Of a stretch of DNA of 64,000 bases, positions 32,100-40,606 are shown one piece after another. The number at the start of each line of letters is the position of its first letter. The first letter of the stretch is position 1. A program made the translations under genes and the position numbers. Below the pieces are notes generated by a model. The model had not been told where the DNA came from, did no database searches, and was given only the letters and a program-made list of their open reading frames with translations. Origin of the DNA: Phascolarctobacterium_B sp045598345. GTDB lineage: Bacteria > Bacillota > Negativicutes > Acidaminococcales > Acidaminococcaceae. Location of the stretch: the NCBI GenBank assembly GCA_045598345.1, contig JAZLLX010000131.1:6700-70699 (forward strand), read 5' to 3'.

Positions 32100-33221
32100 A
32101 TGTCGAAGAATAACTTGAAAAAAGTTACAGAATGTGTTTTGCCTAAGTTGGGCAAAGAAGAAAACAAAAAGTTTGTGGATTATGATAATTTGCAAACGAT
32201 TTATGCGGAGATTTTTCCGTCCCAAACCATTAGGGATTATTGGCAGGAAATTAGCTTTGAGCCGATTTTGGCTGACGCTGCCTTAATTCTTTATTACAAT
32301 TATGATTTTGACCTTGTGAAAAAAGTTGCCCTGATGCGTGGACTTGAAAAATTTGCAGATGCAGAAACGAAAAGCAGAATTGGCAAATATTTTGAAGAAG
32401 TGAAGAACAGTTTGGAGGAATTTCAAAAAGATTATGATAATGCTGTTTTTGAGGTGAGGGTTGAAAGAAAAGCAGGAAATTTAAAACGGAACTATGATCC
32501 TATTTCTGAGGGTATTACCAAAGATTATTCCACTGCAATATTTGTTGCCAAGAAAATTTTTAATGATGGGTGGGGTTGGAAAAAATATGTTAGTATCATA
32601 AAACGCAGGGTAGTTGTAAAAAAGGATTTTGTAAAGACCAAGGAGATGGAAGAAAAACCGCAGGTATATGAGCAAGTTGGTGCTTTGATTTTTAACTGTG
32701 ATGGTGAAATTGAAAGTATTGGCAATGAATGGGAAAATGACTTAAATTCAAATGCAATTACGATAGGCAGTTTTTGTGTACATGATAACAGCGAAGCGTT
32801 TCCTAATCATAAGTATATTAGTTTGCCCATGCCTTTTCATAAGGGGGATGTTGTTAAAAACGTGGTCAGTGGTAATTATTGTGTAGTTAAAAAAGCGCCG
32901 GCAAAAGGGAAATCTTTTGAAAAATTTGAAAAAAGTAAGGCCTATGGTTTGGGTGACGAAAAGTGGTTTGAAAAATATATTGATGTTTTTGAAATGAGAG
33001 AAGATGGATATTTGGGATATTCGTCCACTCATTGTTTTTATCTTGAGGCAGTGTCAAAGGATGAAGATTCTTATTTGTATGGTTGTTTGAAATGTGCCGG
33101 GAAATTGATAGCAAATTGCAAAGATTCTTTTCAGTTTAGCAATTTCAGTAATCTGTTTGTAAAATATCTGGAAGAAAAAGAAGCCAAACAGTATGCAAAA
33201 AAATTGGAAAAGAATTATTAA
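32100..33221 (+). CDS. Hypothetical protein, 373 aa
   Basis: Not recognised. The N-terminal ~130 residues are helical (EEVKNSLEEFQKDYD). The centre contains a basic segment (KKYVSIIKRRVVVKKDF) and the C-terminal half is beta-rich with a conserved-looking FHKGDVVKNVVSGNYCVV and cysteines (YGCLKC). No membrane segment. SD TATGGAGG. It is AT-rich and precedes an SF0329-like gene by 31 bp, so they are likely co-transcribed. Confidence 0.7.
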   Translation: MSKNNLKKVTECVLPKLGKEENKKFVDYDNLQTIYAEIFPSQTIRDYWQEISFEPILADAALILYYNYDFDLVKKVALMRGLEKFADAETKSRIGKYFEEVKNSLEEFQKDYDNAVFEVRVERKAGNLKRNYDPISEGITKDYSTAIFVAKKIFNDGWGWKKYVSIIKRRVVVKKDFVKTKEMEEKPQVYEQVGALIFNCDGEIESIGNEWENDLNSNAITIGSFCVHDNSEAFPNHKYISLPMPFHKGDVVKNVVSGNYCVVKKAPAKGKSFEKFEKSKAYGLGDEKWFEKYIDVFEMREDGYLGYSSTHCFYLEAVSKDEDSYLYGCLKCAGKLIANCKDSFQFSNFSNLFVKYLEEKEAKQYAKKLEKNY

Positions 33222-33252
33222 GTTAAAATTAGTTAGTAGTTTGAGGTGAAAG

Positions 33253-33774
33253 ATGTGGAGTAAAACAAGACAGGTTTTATTGAGTAAGTTAGCCCCGAGT
33301 TTGCAGGGCAGGGTCAATTTTATCAGGGAAGAATTTACAACAAAAAAACTTAAGTATTGGAGTACAAGACCTGTATTTAGGGTGACGGTGGATGGCAAGA
33401 CATGGTTTGCAACAGGTTATTATGATTTTTGGCAGTTTATTCCAGCCAGATTTATGCAGAGGGAACTTGTAAGCAACAACAAAAAATTGGCCGAAAAGAT
33501 TGGGGATGCATTTTGGAAAGAACCTGAGGGAGACAGGACTGGTTTGGTAGGATATGCAATACATGAATACTTTAATGTACTGTCTTTGGAAGAGTGCTTA
33601 AAGCCGGAGCAAGGGTTTTGTAACATTTTAGCCGTGTTGGACTATCGGTTGGGGAAAAGGCGTTTAAGAAAGATGTTGGAAGAAATTGATTCTTGTCCTG
33701 ATTTTTTGTACAAATGGATTTTGCTCAGGGCAGAGGCAGAGGGGTTGTTAGAGAAGAAAAAGGAGGTCGGTTAA
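33253..33774 (+). CDS. SF0329-like hypothetical protein, 173 aa
   Basis: The start MWSKTRQVLLSKLAPSLQGR and a following DGK segment resemble the SF0329 family of unknown function. The middle has a Trp/Phe-rich stretch (WFATGYYDFWQFIP) and the C-terminal part is helical. It ends 76 bp before the rtcB start chosen here and may be part of the same transcript. Confidence 0.6.
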   Translation: MWSKTRQVLLSKLAPSLQGRVNFIREEFTTKKLKYWSTRPVFRVTVDGKTWFATGYYDFWQFIPARFMQRELVSNNKKLAEKIGDAFWKEPEGDRTGLVGYAIHEYFNVLSLEECLKPEQGFCNILAVLDYRLGKRRLRKMLEEIDSCPDFLYKWILLRAEAEGLLEKKKEVG

Positions 33775-33850
33775 AATGTGTTTTCCGATTGATGTATTTT
33801 TACCGATAAGAATTAGGAGTGATGCGAGAATTATTAAAGAAAGAGGCAGT

Positions 33851-34966
33851 ATGTTAATTAGAGGAAAGTTTGCAGAGGCAAGGGTTTATAGTGAAGATGT
33901 GGAGCAGTATGCTGTGGCACAAATTCAAATGCTGTGTGATAATGAGGTGGCAAAGGGCAGTGTTATCCGGGTGATGCCGGATGTCCACCCCGGCAAGGTT
34001 GGAACTATTGGCTTGACCATGACCGTTGGCAAAAGGATAATGCCCAATTTGCTGGGTGTAGATATTGGTTGCGGTATCAGTATGGTGAAACTTAAGGCCA
34101 AGTATTTGGAATTTGCCCAGTTGGACAAGGTTATTCGGGAACGGGTTCCCGGCGGTTTTGCGGTGCGTAATGCTCCCCATAGTTTAGCGGATGAATTTAA
34201 TTTCAGTGATTTGCATTGTTTCCGTCATATCAATTTGGAAAAGGCGAAAGCAAGTTTGGGCACATTGGGCGGCGGCAATCATTTTATTGAGGTTGATAAG
34301 GATGAGGACGGTTGCTTTTATTTGACGGTACATTCCGGCAGCAGGCATATTGGCGTGGAGGTTACGGATTATTATTTGCGTGAGGGTAGCAGGTTGTTGA
34401 AGGAGCAGGGGATTAAAGTTGATTATCCCCTGACATGGCTGGAGGGCGAACTGATGCAGGACTATTTGGAAGATGTGGCATTGGTACAACAATATGCCGC
34501 TTTGAACCGTCAGATTATTTTGCAGGAGATTATGAAGGGGGCAAAGTTAAAAGGTGAGTTGTTTGCCGCTTCGGTACATAACTATGTGGAAAACATGAAC
34601 GGTACTTTGATGTTGCGGAAAGGTGCGATTTCTGCCAAAGCGGGCGAACAGGTGATTATCCTTGTGAATATGCAGGAAGGCATTATTCTTGGCAAAGGAA
34701 AGGGGAACAAGGATTGGAATGAATCCGCTCCACATGGCTCGGGCAGAGTGTTACGCAGGGATAAGGTTAAAAATCATTATACAGTAAGCAGTTTCAAAAA
34801 AGCCATGAAAGATGTATATTGTTCCTGTATTGGGGCGGATACATTGGATGAGGCGCCTTTTGCCTATCGCAGCGGTGAAAAGATTATGTCAGTGTTGGCA
34901 GACACGGTGGATGTGGAAAAGGTTATCAGGCCTGTATATAGTTTTAAAGCAGGCGGAAAGGGATAG
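33851..34966 (+). CDS. rtcB: RtcB-family RNA ligase (RtcB2 type, paired with PrfH)
   Basis: GTP- and Mn-dependent ligase joining 2',3'-cyclic phosphate (or 3'-phosphate) and 5'-OH RNA ends. Motifs: MPDVHPG, LLGVDIGCG (Asp71, Cys74), GTLGGGNHFIE, HSGSRHIG and the C-terminal SAPHGSGR. 371 residues from ATG 33851, which follows AAAGAGG; ATG 33776 would add 25 atypical residues. Directly coupled to prfH. In known rtcB2-prfH pairs the two repair ribosomes whose decoding centre was cut by colicin E3-like nucleases. Confidence 0.9.
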   Translation: MLIRGKFAEARVYSEDVEQYAVAQIQMLCDNEVAKGSVIRVMPDVHPGKVGTIGLTMTVGKRIMPNLLGVDIGCGISMVKLKAKYLEFAQLDKVIRERVPGGFAVRNAPHSLADEFNFSDLHCFRHINLEKAKASLGTLGGGNHFIEVDKDEDGCFYLTVHSGSRHIGVEVTDYYLREGSRLLKEQGIKVDYPLTWLEGELMQDYLEDVALVQQYAALNRQIILQEIMKGAKLKGELFAASVHNYVENMNGTLMLRKGAISAKAGEQVIILVNMQEGIILGKGKGNKDWNESAPHGSGRVLRRDKVKNHYTVSSFKKAMKDVYCSCIGADTLDEAPFAYRSGEKIMSVLADTVDVEKVIRPVYSFKAGGKG

Positions 34967-34967
34967 A

Positions 34968-35564
34968 ATGTTATTACAGATCAGTTCCGGCAACGGGCCG
35001 GAAGAATGCAGTGTGGCGGTGGAAAAATTGGCCGCCGCACTGCAAGAAGAATTTAAAGATTTGGAAATGGTGGCACATTATGGCAATCCAAAATTTCAGG
35101 GGTTTCGTTCTGCACTTTTGGCATCGGATTTGGAACATCCTGAGTTGGCAGGAACGGTGCAATGGATCTGGCAGAGCACCATCCGTCCGGGACACAAGCG
35201 TAAAAATTGGTTTGTGGATGTGAGCATAATTCCCGAAGTGGAAGATGCGGCGGACTTTGACGAAAGCAGTTGCAAGTTTGAAACCTTTCGCAGTGGGGGC
35301 AAGGGCGGACAGAATGTGAACAAGGTGGAAACAGGTATTCGCATTATTCATATTCCCACAGGGATTAGGGTGGAATGTACGGAGGAACGGAGCCAATATC
35401 TGAACAAGAAAAAGGGGCTGTGCCGTTTGCAGACCATTCTGCTGGCACAACAGAAAGCCAATCGGGATAAGCAGAATAATGAGGCATGGAGCGCCCACAA
35501 TGGTATTGAGCGTGGTAACCCGGTGAGGGTGTATGAAGGGGAAAAGTTCAAAAGAGTGAAATAA
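34968..35564 (+). CDS. prfH: Peptide chain release factor homologue PrfH
   Basis: 198 residues: a class-I release-factor-like protein without the codon-recognition domain, keeping the peptidyl-hydrolase GGQ (residues 113-115, in SGGKGGQNVNK) and the following QYLNKKKGL region. The start at 34968 lies one base after the rtcB stop. Together with RtcB it is expected to release the nascent chain from damaged ribosomes and expose the cut 16S rRNA for ligation. A longer frame overlapping rtcB is not needed. Confidence 0.88.
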   Translation: MLLQISSGNGPEECSVAVEKLAAALQEEFKDLEMVAHYGNPKFQGFRSALLASDLEHPELAGTVQWIWQSTIRPGHKRKNWFVDVSIIPEVEDAADFDESSCKFETFRSGGKGGQNVNKVETGIRIIHIPTGIRVECTEERSQYLNKKKGLCRLQTILLAQQKANRDKQNNEAWSAHNGIERGNPVRVYEGEKFKRVK

Positions 35565-35597
35565 TTTTTGCACTTCGGTAATACACCGTTTCAGATA

Positions 35598-35606
35598 TGT
35601 TATAAT
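35598..35606 (+). promoter_or_regulatory. Extended -10 promoter of the YkvA-like gene
   Basis: TGTTATAAT (TG-n-TATAAT) with no good -35. The RBS AAAGGAGAGGGG follows. Confidence 0.55.
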
Positions 35607-35651
35607 ATGTGCTATATCAACATTGTAAAAAAGGAGAGGGGTGTTTGGACA

Positions 35652-36011
35652 ATGGGAGATAAGGTTTCTTTGGAGGAGATTAACAATTTCAGCGGCAAGT
35701 ATAATGAGAGTATGTTTTGGTCGGGGCTGCAAAAGATTTGTTCTACCGTAGGCAAAGAGGTGGTGTACAAAGTTTTGCAGTTGTATTACGTGCTGCAAAA
35801 GGACAGCGTGCCTACCTCGCAAAAAGTTCTCATCATGGGAGCGTTGGCATATTTGGTAAGCCCTATTGATGTTGTGCCTGACTGTATTCCTGTTGTGGGA
35901 TGGCTGGATGATGTGGCGGCCATCGGTGTTGTGCTGAGCCGGATTTCCAAATATGTGGACGGGGAGATTAACGACAAGGTTGAGGACAAAATAGCGGAGC
36001 TTTTTGCATAA
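35652..36011 (+). CDS. YkvA family (DUF1232) membrane protein
   Basis: 119 residues. The DUF1232 core is clear (QKVLIMGALAYLVSPIDVVP then DCIPVVGWLDDVAAIG). DUF1232 proteins are small membrane-associated proteins of unknown role. The ATG at 35652 follows the RBS at about 12 bp; the frame upstream runs through the promoter. Confidence 0.85.
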   Translation: MGDKVSLEEINNFSGKYNESMFWSGLQKICSTVGKEVVYKVLQLYYVLQKDSVPTSQKVLIMGALAYLVSPIDVVPDCIPVVGWLDDVAAIGVVLSRISKYVDGEINDKVEDKIAELFA

Positions 36012-36099
36012 TATCAAGGGTTTCCTGATGGACATGCTTAACAGGATATGGTAAAATAAAGAAAAAATATTTTGTCATATTTTTGCCATAAGTGCTTGC

Positions 36100-36105
36100 T
36101 ACAAT
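36100..36105 (+). promoter_or_regulatory. Possible -10 of the CsgG operon
   Basis: TACAAT with a TG one base upstream (extended -10), 17 bp before the SD-bearing start region of the CsgG-like gene. Confidence 0.4.
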
Positions 36106-36127
36106 AAACATTAAGGAGGGCGGAGGC

Positions 36128-36949
36128 ATGAAAAGGATTTTAGTAATTTTGACATTGATGCTGTCTTTGGCAGTGTCTGCTTTTGCAGACAAGCAGGTCA
36201 TTGCGGTGTGGGATATTGCCAACGGTTGCGGAAGCCGTCTTGGGGCAAAGGTTGCCCAGGACTTTAAGGCGGAACTGACTACGGCTTTGGTGAACAGCGG
36301 GGCTTACACCGTGGTGGAACGGGGGCAGTTAAAAAGTGTAATGCGGGAATTTGCTTTCCAACAGTCCGGCATGGTGGATCCGGCTACCGCAGTGCAGATT
36401 GGCAAGATGAGCGGTGCAGGGCTGACATTCGTCGGTAATGTGGTAACAGCCACGGTCGGCCATCAGGACAATTTTGTTTATAAATCCATCAAGGCGAAAG
36501 TTAAACTGAACTATAAAATTATTGACAATAAAACAGGCGTTATCAAGATTTCCGATATGGTGGAGGGCAACACTTCCGCTTTGATCAGCCACAGGCCTAA
36601 TCCGGAGTTGCTGATGTATAATGCAGTGCAGGAAGCGGTGGGAAAAGTTACCGAGGCGCTGACGGGAATCAATCCTTTGGGCGGTTCCATTATGAAGGTG
36701 AGCGGCAAAAAGGTTTATATCAATATAGGCGGCGAGCAGGGTGTAAAGGTTGGTGACACCTATGTAATTTACCGTGAAGGGGAGGCCTTGGTTGACCCCA
36801 CAACAGGGGATATTTTGGGCGTGGAGGAAGAAGAAATCGGGTCTGTAAAAGTTACAGAAGTTATGCCCAAATACAGTGTTGCCACACTGAAAAAGGACAA
36901 AGAGAAAGTTACGGCAAAAATGAAAGTCAGAAGGGCGCAAAAGAAATGA
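36128..36949 (+). CDS. CsgG-like exported protein
   Basis: 273 residues with a signal peptide (MKRILVILTLMLSLAVSAFA). The CsgG core has TVVERGQLKSVMREFAFQQSG and GKMSGAGLTFVGNVV. A C-terminal domain (KVSGKKVYINIGGEQGVKVG) looks like a small beta-barrel found in FlgT-type proteins. No lipobox cysteine at the cleavage site, unlike E. coli CsgG. It overlaps the next gene by four bases and opens a four-gene envelope operon. Confidence 0.82.
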   Translation: MKRILVILTLMLSLAVSAFADKQVIAVWDIANGCGSRLGAKVAQDFKAELTTALVNSGAYTVVERGQLKSVMREFAFQQSGMVDPATAVQIGKMSGAGLTFVGNVVTATVGHQDNFVYKSIKAKVKLNYKIIDNKTGVIKISDMVEGNTSALISHRPNPELLMYNAVQEAVGKVTEALTGINPLGGSIMKVSGKKVYINIGGEQGVKVGDTYVIYREGEALVDPTTGDILGVEEEEIGSVKVTEVMPKYSVATLKKDKEKVTAKMKVRRAQKK

Positions 36950-38031
36950 AAAAAATTTTAATGATTGTGCTGGCCTGCCTGTGCCTGACTGTCAGTGCTG
37001 TGGCAAAAGAAGTTGTCAGCACGGGTTACGGCAATACGGCGAAATTGGCAGAGGCGGACGCTCTCCGCAATGCGGTGGAAAATGTGATGGGGGCGGTGGT
37101 GGACGGAAACACATTGTCCGCCAAGCAGGAACTTATAGAGGACAATGTGCTTGTCCATTCCCGTGGTTATATAACGGATTACAAAGTGCTGTCAAAAAAT
37201 AAAATTAAAGACGGCTGGCAGGTTCAGGTCAAAGCGGAGGTTGATACCAAGGCGGACTCCAAACTGATGAATGATTTGGTGAAATTGGGAATTATTGATT
37301 TGTCCTTGCGGAATCCGAGAATTGCAGTGCTGATTTATGAAGATGCATGGACGGATGACATTGTTCCGGCGGAAACCGCATTGATAAAATGTTTTCTGGA
37401 CAATGGTTTTGAACAGATGGTCAACACGGATGCTTTCGCCCTGTACCGCAGGGATGCCTGGCGGTATGATTTGGCAAAACTCCGCACTTTGGCGGCTCAT
37501 CTGAACGCAGATATTGTGGTGGTGGGCAAGGCAATTCACAACAATAACGGTGATGTGGGCAAATTTCTTGACGGTTCAAGGACGGGAATGTTGTCCTGCC
37601 GGGCGCAAATAGATGCCCGTATGTACTCCGCCAAGACGGGCAGGATTATTGCTTCCGACAGCAAGGTGGGCAGCGGTGCGGATATCAGCAAAAGGATTGC
37701 TGCCAGAACGGCGGTAAGCAATGCGGCGGAAGAATTGGGTAAGGTGTTCACGGAAAAACTGATTGCTGACGGAGCGGGCAACAGACAATATGTTACTTTA
37801 GTGGTGAAGGCGGACGGATTCCAAAAAATGAATCTGGTAAGACGGGCTTTGGAAAATATCCAACAGGTCAAGTCCTTGCAATTAAGGGAATATCGTGGGG
37901 GACAGGGCTTGTTCCAAATGCGTTACGCCGGCAGTCCCGAACAGTTGTTCCGGCTTTTGCAGAAGCAGGCGGAATGTAATGTGGTTATGGAAACCGCCAC
38001 CTATGACGGTTTGGTGATAAAAGCATATTAA
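36946..38031 (+). CDS. FlgT-like exported protein
   Basis: 361 residues, signal peptide ending SAVAKE. The N-terminal domain (GYGNTAKLAEADALRNAVEN, then VLVHSRGYITDYKVL) is the FlgT N-terminal/LPP20-like fold. A central Rossmann-like part (RIAVLIYEDAW, ADIVVVGKAI) resembles CsgG-type domains, and a C-terminal ferredoxin-like part (LVVKADGFQKMNLVRRALEN) follows. No flagellar genes are present, so an outer-membrane-associated periplasmic role is inferred. Confidence 0.72.
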   Translation: MKKILMIVLACLCLTVSAVAKEVVSTGYGNTAKLAEADALRNAVENVMGAVVDGNTLSAKQELIEDNVLVHSRGYITDYKVLSKNKIKDGWQVQVKAEVDTKADSKLMNDLVKLGIIDLSLRNPRIAVLIYEDAWTDDIVPAETALIKCFLDNGFEQMVNTDAFALYRRDAWRYDLAKLRTLAAHLNADIVVVGKAIHNNNGDVGKFLDGSRTGMLSCRAQIDARMYSAKTGRIIASDSKVGSGADISKRIAARTAVSNAAEELGKVFTEKLIADGAGNRQYVTLVVKADGFQKMNLVRRALENIQQVKSLQLREYRGGQGLFQMRYAGSPEQLFRLLQKQAECNVVMETATYDGLVIKAY

Positions 38032-38044
38032 GGAGGATGAAAAA

Positions 38045-38989
38045 ATGAAAAAGTTTTTAGTGGCAGGTATTTTGGCGGCAAGCATGGGGATTGGTGCGGT
38101 GGCAGGCGCTGCCGGTGTGGCAACGGTTCCTGATGCAGGGGTAACTGTAACCAAAAAGGTGGTGCAGGTTCAGCAGATGACTCCTGAAGCCCAAAAGTCC
38201 TTGAACAGTGTAGTGAACTGGGATAAGGGTGCGGATGCGGACATTGTGGTGGTAGGCATGGGCAGAAAGGGCAACGGCAATACTTTGATGGCAAGGCGTG
38301 CCGCTATTGTGGACGGTTACCGCAATCTGGCAGAAACCATTGGGGGCGTACAGGTTGACGCTGACACAACCGTAAGGGATATGGAAACCGAAAGCGATGT
38401 TGTCAGGACTAATGTGAGCGCAGTGGTGAAGGGTGCAAGAATTTTGGAAGAGGGTGAACTGGCAAATGGGGATTACTATGTAAAAATGAGTTTGCTCCTC
38501 TTTGGCGAAAAGACATCCGTTGCCGCAGCGGTATTGCCGGAAGCATTGCGGAAGGTTGACTATGTGGCGCCGGAAAAGGTTACAAAAAAGAACACTGCCC
38601 TGGACAAGGCAGAATTCAAGGAGGCAAAAAGTTTGAAATATACAGGTGTTGTTATTGACTGCCGCGGCTTAGGTTTGGATTGCACTTTTGCTCCGCAAAT
38701 TTTGGACAATAACGGCAGGGGCATTTATGGCTGTGAGAATATTGACAAGGATTTTGCAGTCAGCAAGGGCATGGTGGAATACAGCAAGGACATGGATTTT
38801 GTTATGAGCGGCAAGAGCCGTGCGGGCGCTAACCCCTTGGTTATTAAAGCCAGTATGGTGAAGGGCGGCACCAACAGCGTCAATCCAGTGAACGCAGTGG
38901 TTGCTCAGGAAGACGGGGATAAAGTGCTTTTGGCTATGCAGAATAACAAAGAATTGTTGCAAAATTGTGCAGTGGTATTTGTAAGATGA
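38045..38989 (+). CDS. LPP20-domain exported protein
   Basis: 314 residues with signal peptide (ILAASMGIGAVAGA). The LPP20/DUF pattern ARRAAIVDGYRNLAETIGGV followed by VVRTNVSAVVKGARILEEGE is characteristic; Helicobacter LPP20 is an outer-membrane antigen, but no lipobox is seen here. The C-terminal half (VVIDCRGLGLDCTFAPQILD) matches domains following LPP20 repeats. SD AAGGAGG; 13 bp after the FlgT-like gene. Confidence 0.78.
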   Translation: MKKFLVAGILAASMGIGAVAGAAGVATVPDAGVTVTKKVVQVQQMTPEAQKSLNSVVNWDKGADADIVVVGMGRKGNGNTLMARRAAIVDGYRNLAETIGGVQVDADTTVRDMETESDVVRTNVSAVVKGARILEEGELANGDYYVKMSLLLFGEKTSVAAAVLPEALRKVDYVAPEKVTKKNTALDKAEFKEAKSLKYTGVVIDCRGLGLDCTFAPQILDNNGRGIYGCENIDKDFAVSKGMVEYSKDMDFVMSGKSRAGANPLVIKASMVKGGTNSVNPVNAVVAQEDGDKVLLAMQNNKELLQNCAVVFVR

Positions 38990-39645
38990 GAGTTTTCAAA
39001 AGGGTGGTCTGTGTTGTTTTGACCACTCTTTTTTTATTCGTAACAAATTGCTTTGCGGAATGTGGCATGGGTGATACGGGGGCAGAGGTCTATCGGGTGC
39101 AGGTGGAACTTTTGAAACAGGGTTACAGGGTCAGCAAACTTGACGGTGAATTTGGGGAGGAAACGGAGCAGAACATAGTTTCTTTTCAAGAACGCTACGG
39201 CTTGCCGGTAACGGGCAGGGTGGATAAGGAAACTTATTATTCACTTTTGAGCCGCCAACATTTGACAACGGAAATCAGACCAAGGATTTTGCGTTTGTTT
39301 GATATCGCAACTCAAATGCTCACCACAAAATATGCATGGGGTGGAGAGAACAGCAAAGGTTTTGATTGTAGCGGTTTTACCCAATATTGCTATGGTTGTA
39401 TCGGTGTTGATTTGCCGAGGACGGCGGATATGCAGTATGAGTTTGGAAAATTTGTCCGTAAGGATAATCTGCAACCCGGGGATATGGTGTTTTTCAGCAC
39501 TTACGAACCCGGAGCATCCCATTGCGGAATTTATTTAGGCAGCGGCAAATTTATCCACGCCGGTTCCAGCACAGGCGTAGCCATTGCAGAATTAGCCAAT
39601 GTCTATTGGAAACCAAGGTACGTTGGGGCGTGCAGGGTGCTTTAG
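38986..39645 (+). CDS. NlpC/P60 peptidase with peptidoglycan-binding domain
   Basis: 219 residues. Signal peptide (VVCVVLTTLFLFVTNCFA), a PG_binding_1 domain (TGAEVYRVQVELLKQGY, YGLPVTGRVDKETYYSLL), then NlpC/P60 with catalytic Cys in FDCSGF, His in SHCGIYLG and a second polar site at IHAGSS. It would cut D-gamma-Glu-type peptidoglycan cross-bridges. The ATG overlaps the LPP20 gene stop (ATGA), making it the last gene of the operon. Confidence 0.9.
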   Translation: MRVFKRVVCVVLTTLFLFVTNCFAECGMGDTGAEVYRVQVELLKQGYRVSKLDGEFGEETEQNIVSFQERYGLPVTGRVDKETYYSLLSRQHLTTEIRPRILRLFDIATQMLTTKYAWGGENSKGFDCSGFTQYCYGCIGVDLPRTADMQYEFGKFVRKDNLQPGDMVFFSTYEPGASHCGIYLGSGKFIHAGSSTGVAIAELANVYWKPRYVGACRVL

Positions 39646-39647
39646 GT

Positions 39648-39880
39648 TAATTAGTAATGAGTAATTAGTAATGAGTAATTATGGTAAATTGTTCCTGTGA
39701 TTATAATAGGGAGGTTGGCATAGTGCGGACTTTTTTCCGCCCCAGGCGTGGGGCGGGGGACCGTCTAAAGGAACATAGAAGGACGGTGGTGGGGTCGCTC
39801 GCTACGATAAGAATAAAGACCAAATAATCAAAGAGCAAAGAGCAAATATGGTAAAATGTTCCTGTGATTAGAATAAAAAT
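39648..39880. repeat. Intergenic repeat mosaic
   Basis: TTAGTAATGAGTAA direct repeats, GTTCCTGTGATTA box, module GGTTGGCATAGTGCGGAC with GCCCC-aggcgt-GGGGC, then hairpin ACCGTC (39760) / GACGGT (39782) with loop TAAAGGAACATAGAAG, and a second GTTCCTGTGATTA box (39859). Confidence 0.85.
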
Positions 39881-39881
39881 A

Positions 39882-39910
39882 TTGCAATCATCATTCTTTT
39901 GATGTATAAT
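39882..39910 (+). promoter_or_regulatory. Promoter of the RelB/RelE-like pair
   Basis: TTGCAA (39882-39887), 17-bp spacer, TATAAT (39905-39910). Confidence 0.8.
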
Positions 39911-39934
39911 TGCTGTCATAAGGAGGAAAAAATT

Positions 39935-40231
39935 ATGGTATCTTATACTTTAAGAATGTCTGAACCTATCAAAAATCAGTTGGATGAATTTTGTGATAAA
40001 ATGGGGATGAATCTGACTACTTTTTTTATGCTGTATGTCAAAAAGACCTTGCGTGACAAAAAAATCCCTTTTGAACTTGGGCTGGAACCCGAAACGAAAA
40101 AGGGAAAATATTATTCTGACAACAGGGAAGAAACTTTAGCTGCAGTTGCGGAAGGAAAAGAATTGGCATATAACGAGAAAGTTAAAGGGTATTCCAATAT
40201 GGACGAATTGCGGGCGGCATTGGAAGAATGA
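39935..40231 (+). CDS. RelB/DinJ family antitoxin
   Basis: 98 residues. The N-terminal VSYTLRMSEPIKNQLDEFCD and LTTFFMLYVKKTLRDKKIPF form the ribbon-helix-helix and helix of DinJ-type antitoxins; the C-terminal part wraps the toxin. SD AAGGAGG. It overlaps the toxin by four bases, and autoregulation of the promoter above is expected. Confidence 0.87.
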   Translation: MVSYTLRMSEPIKNQLDEFCDKMGMNLTTFFMLYVKKTLRDKKIPFELGLEPETKKGKYYSDNREETLAAVAEGKELAYNEKVKGYSNMDELRAALEE

Positions 40232-40503
40232 AATATAGGGTAAAGTTCACTGCCAAATTTAAAAAGGATTTGAAAAATGCCGTTAAACAGGGTAAAGATA
40301 TTGGAAAGATGTACAAAGTAATTGCTGAATTGGCAAGCGGCCGGACACTTGACCTTTCATACAAAGACCACGCATTGACCGGTGATTTTGAGGGGAGCAG
40401 GGAGTGCCATATTGAAAATGACTGGCTGTTGATTTATGCTTTGTATAATGATGTTATGGTTCTGTCCTTGATGAGGTTGGGAAGTCACAGTGAATTATTT
40501 TGA
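40228..40503 (+). CDS. YafQ/RelE family mRNA interferase toxin
   Basis: 91 residues: KFKKDLKNAVKQGKDIGKMY, LTGDFEGSRECHIENDWLLI and LMRLGSHSELF are typical of YafQ, a ribosome-dependent mRNA endonuclease. The His in ECHIENDW and the C-terminal GSHSELF residues fit the active site. It forms an operon with the DinJ-like antitoxin and ends at a terminator. Confidence 0.88.
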   Translation: MKYRVKFTAKFKKDLKNAVKQGKDIGKMYKVIAELASGRTLDLSYKDHALTGDFEGSRECHIENDWLLIYALYNDVMVLSLMRLGSHSELF

Positions 40504-40514
40504 AAGTTTGATGA

Positions 40515-40544
40515 ACAGGGGAATTTGGCGGTTCCCCTGTTTTT
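40515..40544 (+). terminator. Terminator of the RelBE-like operon
   Basis: ACAGGGGAA / TTCCCCTGT stem with a TTTTT tail. Confidence 0.85.
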
Positions 40545-40606
40545 ATTGTATGTGAAAACTCCGACATGGTGGTGGGGTTACTGGGGGCTTAAGTGGTGAG
40601 TAATAT

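Noticed and set aside
33776..33850. Longer RtcB start at 33776
   Set aside because: Adds 25 residues unlike the family N-terminus; ATG 33851 has its own AGAGG and matches the usual RtcB beginning.
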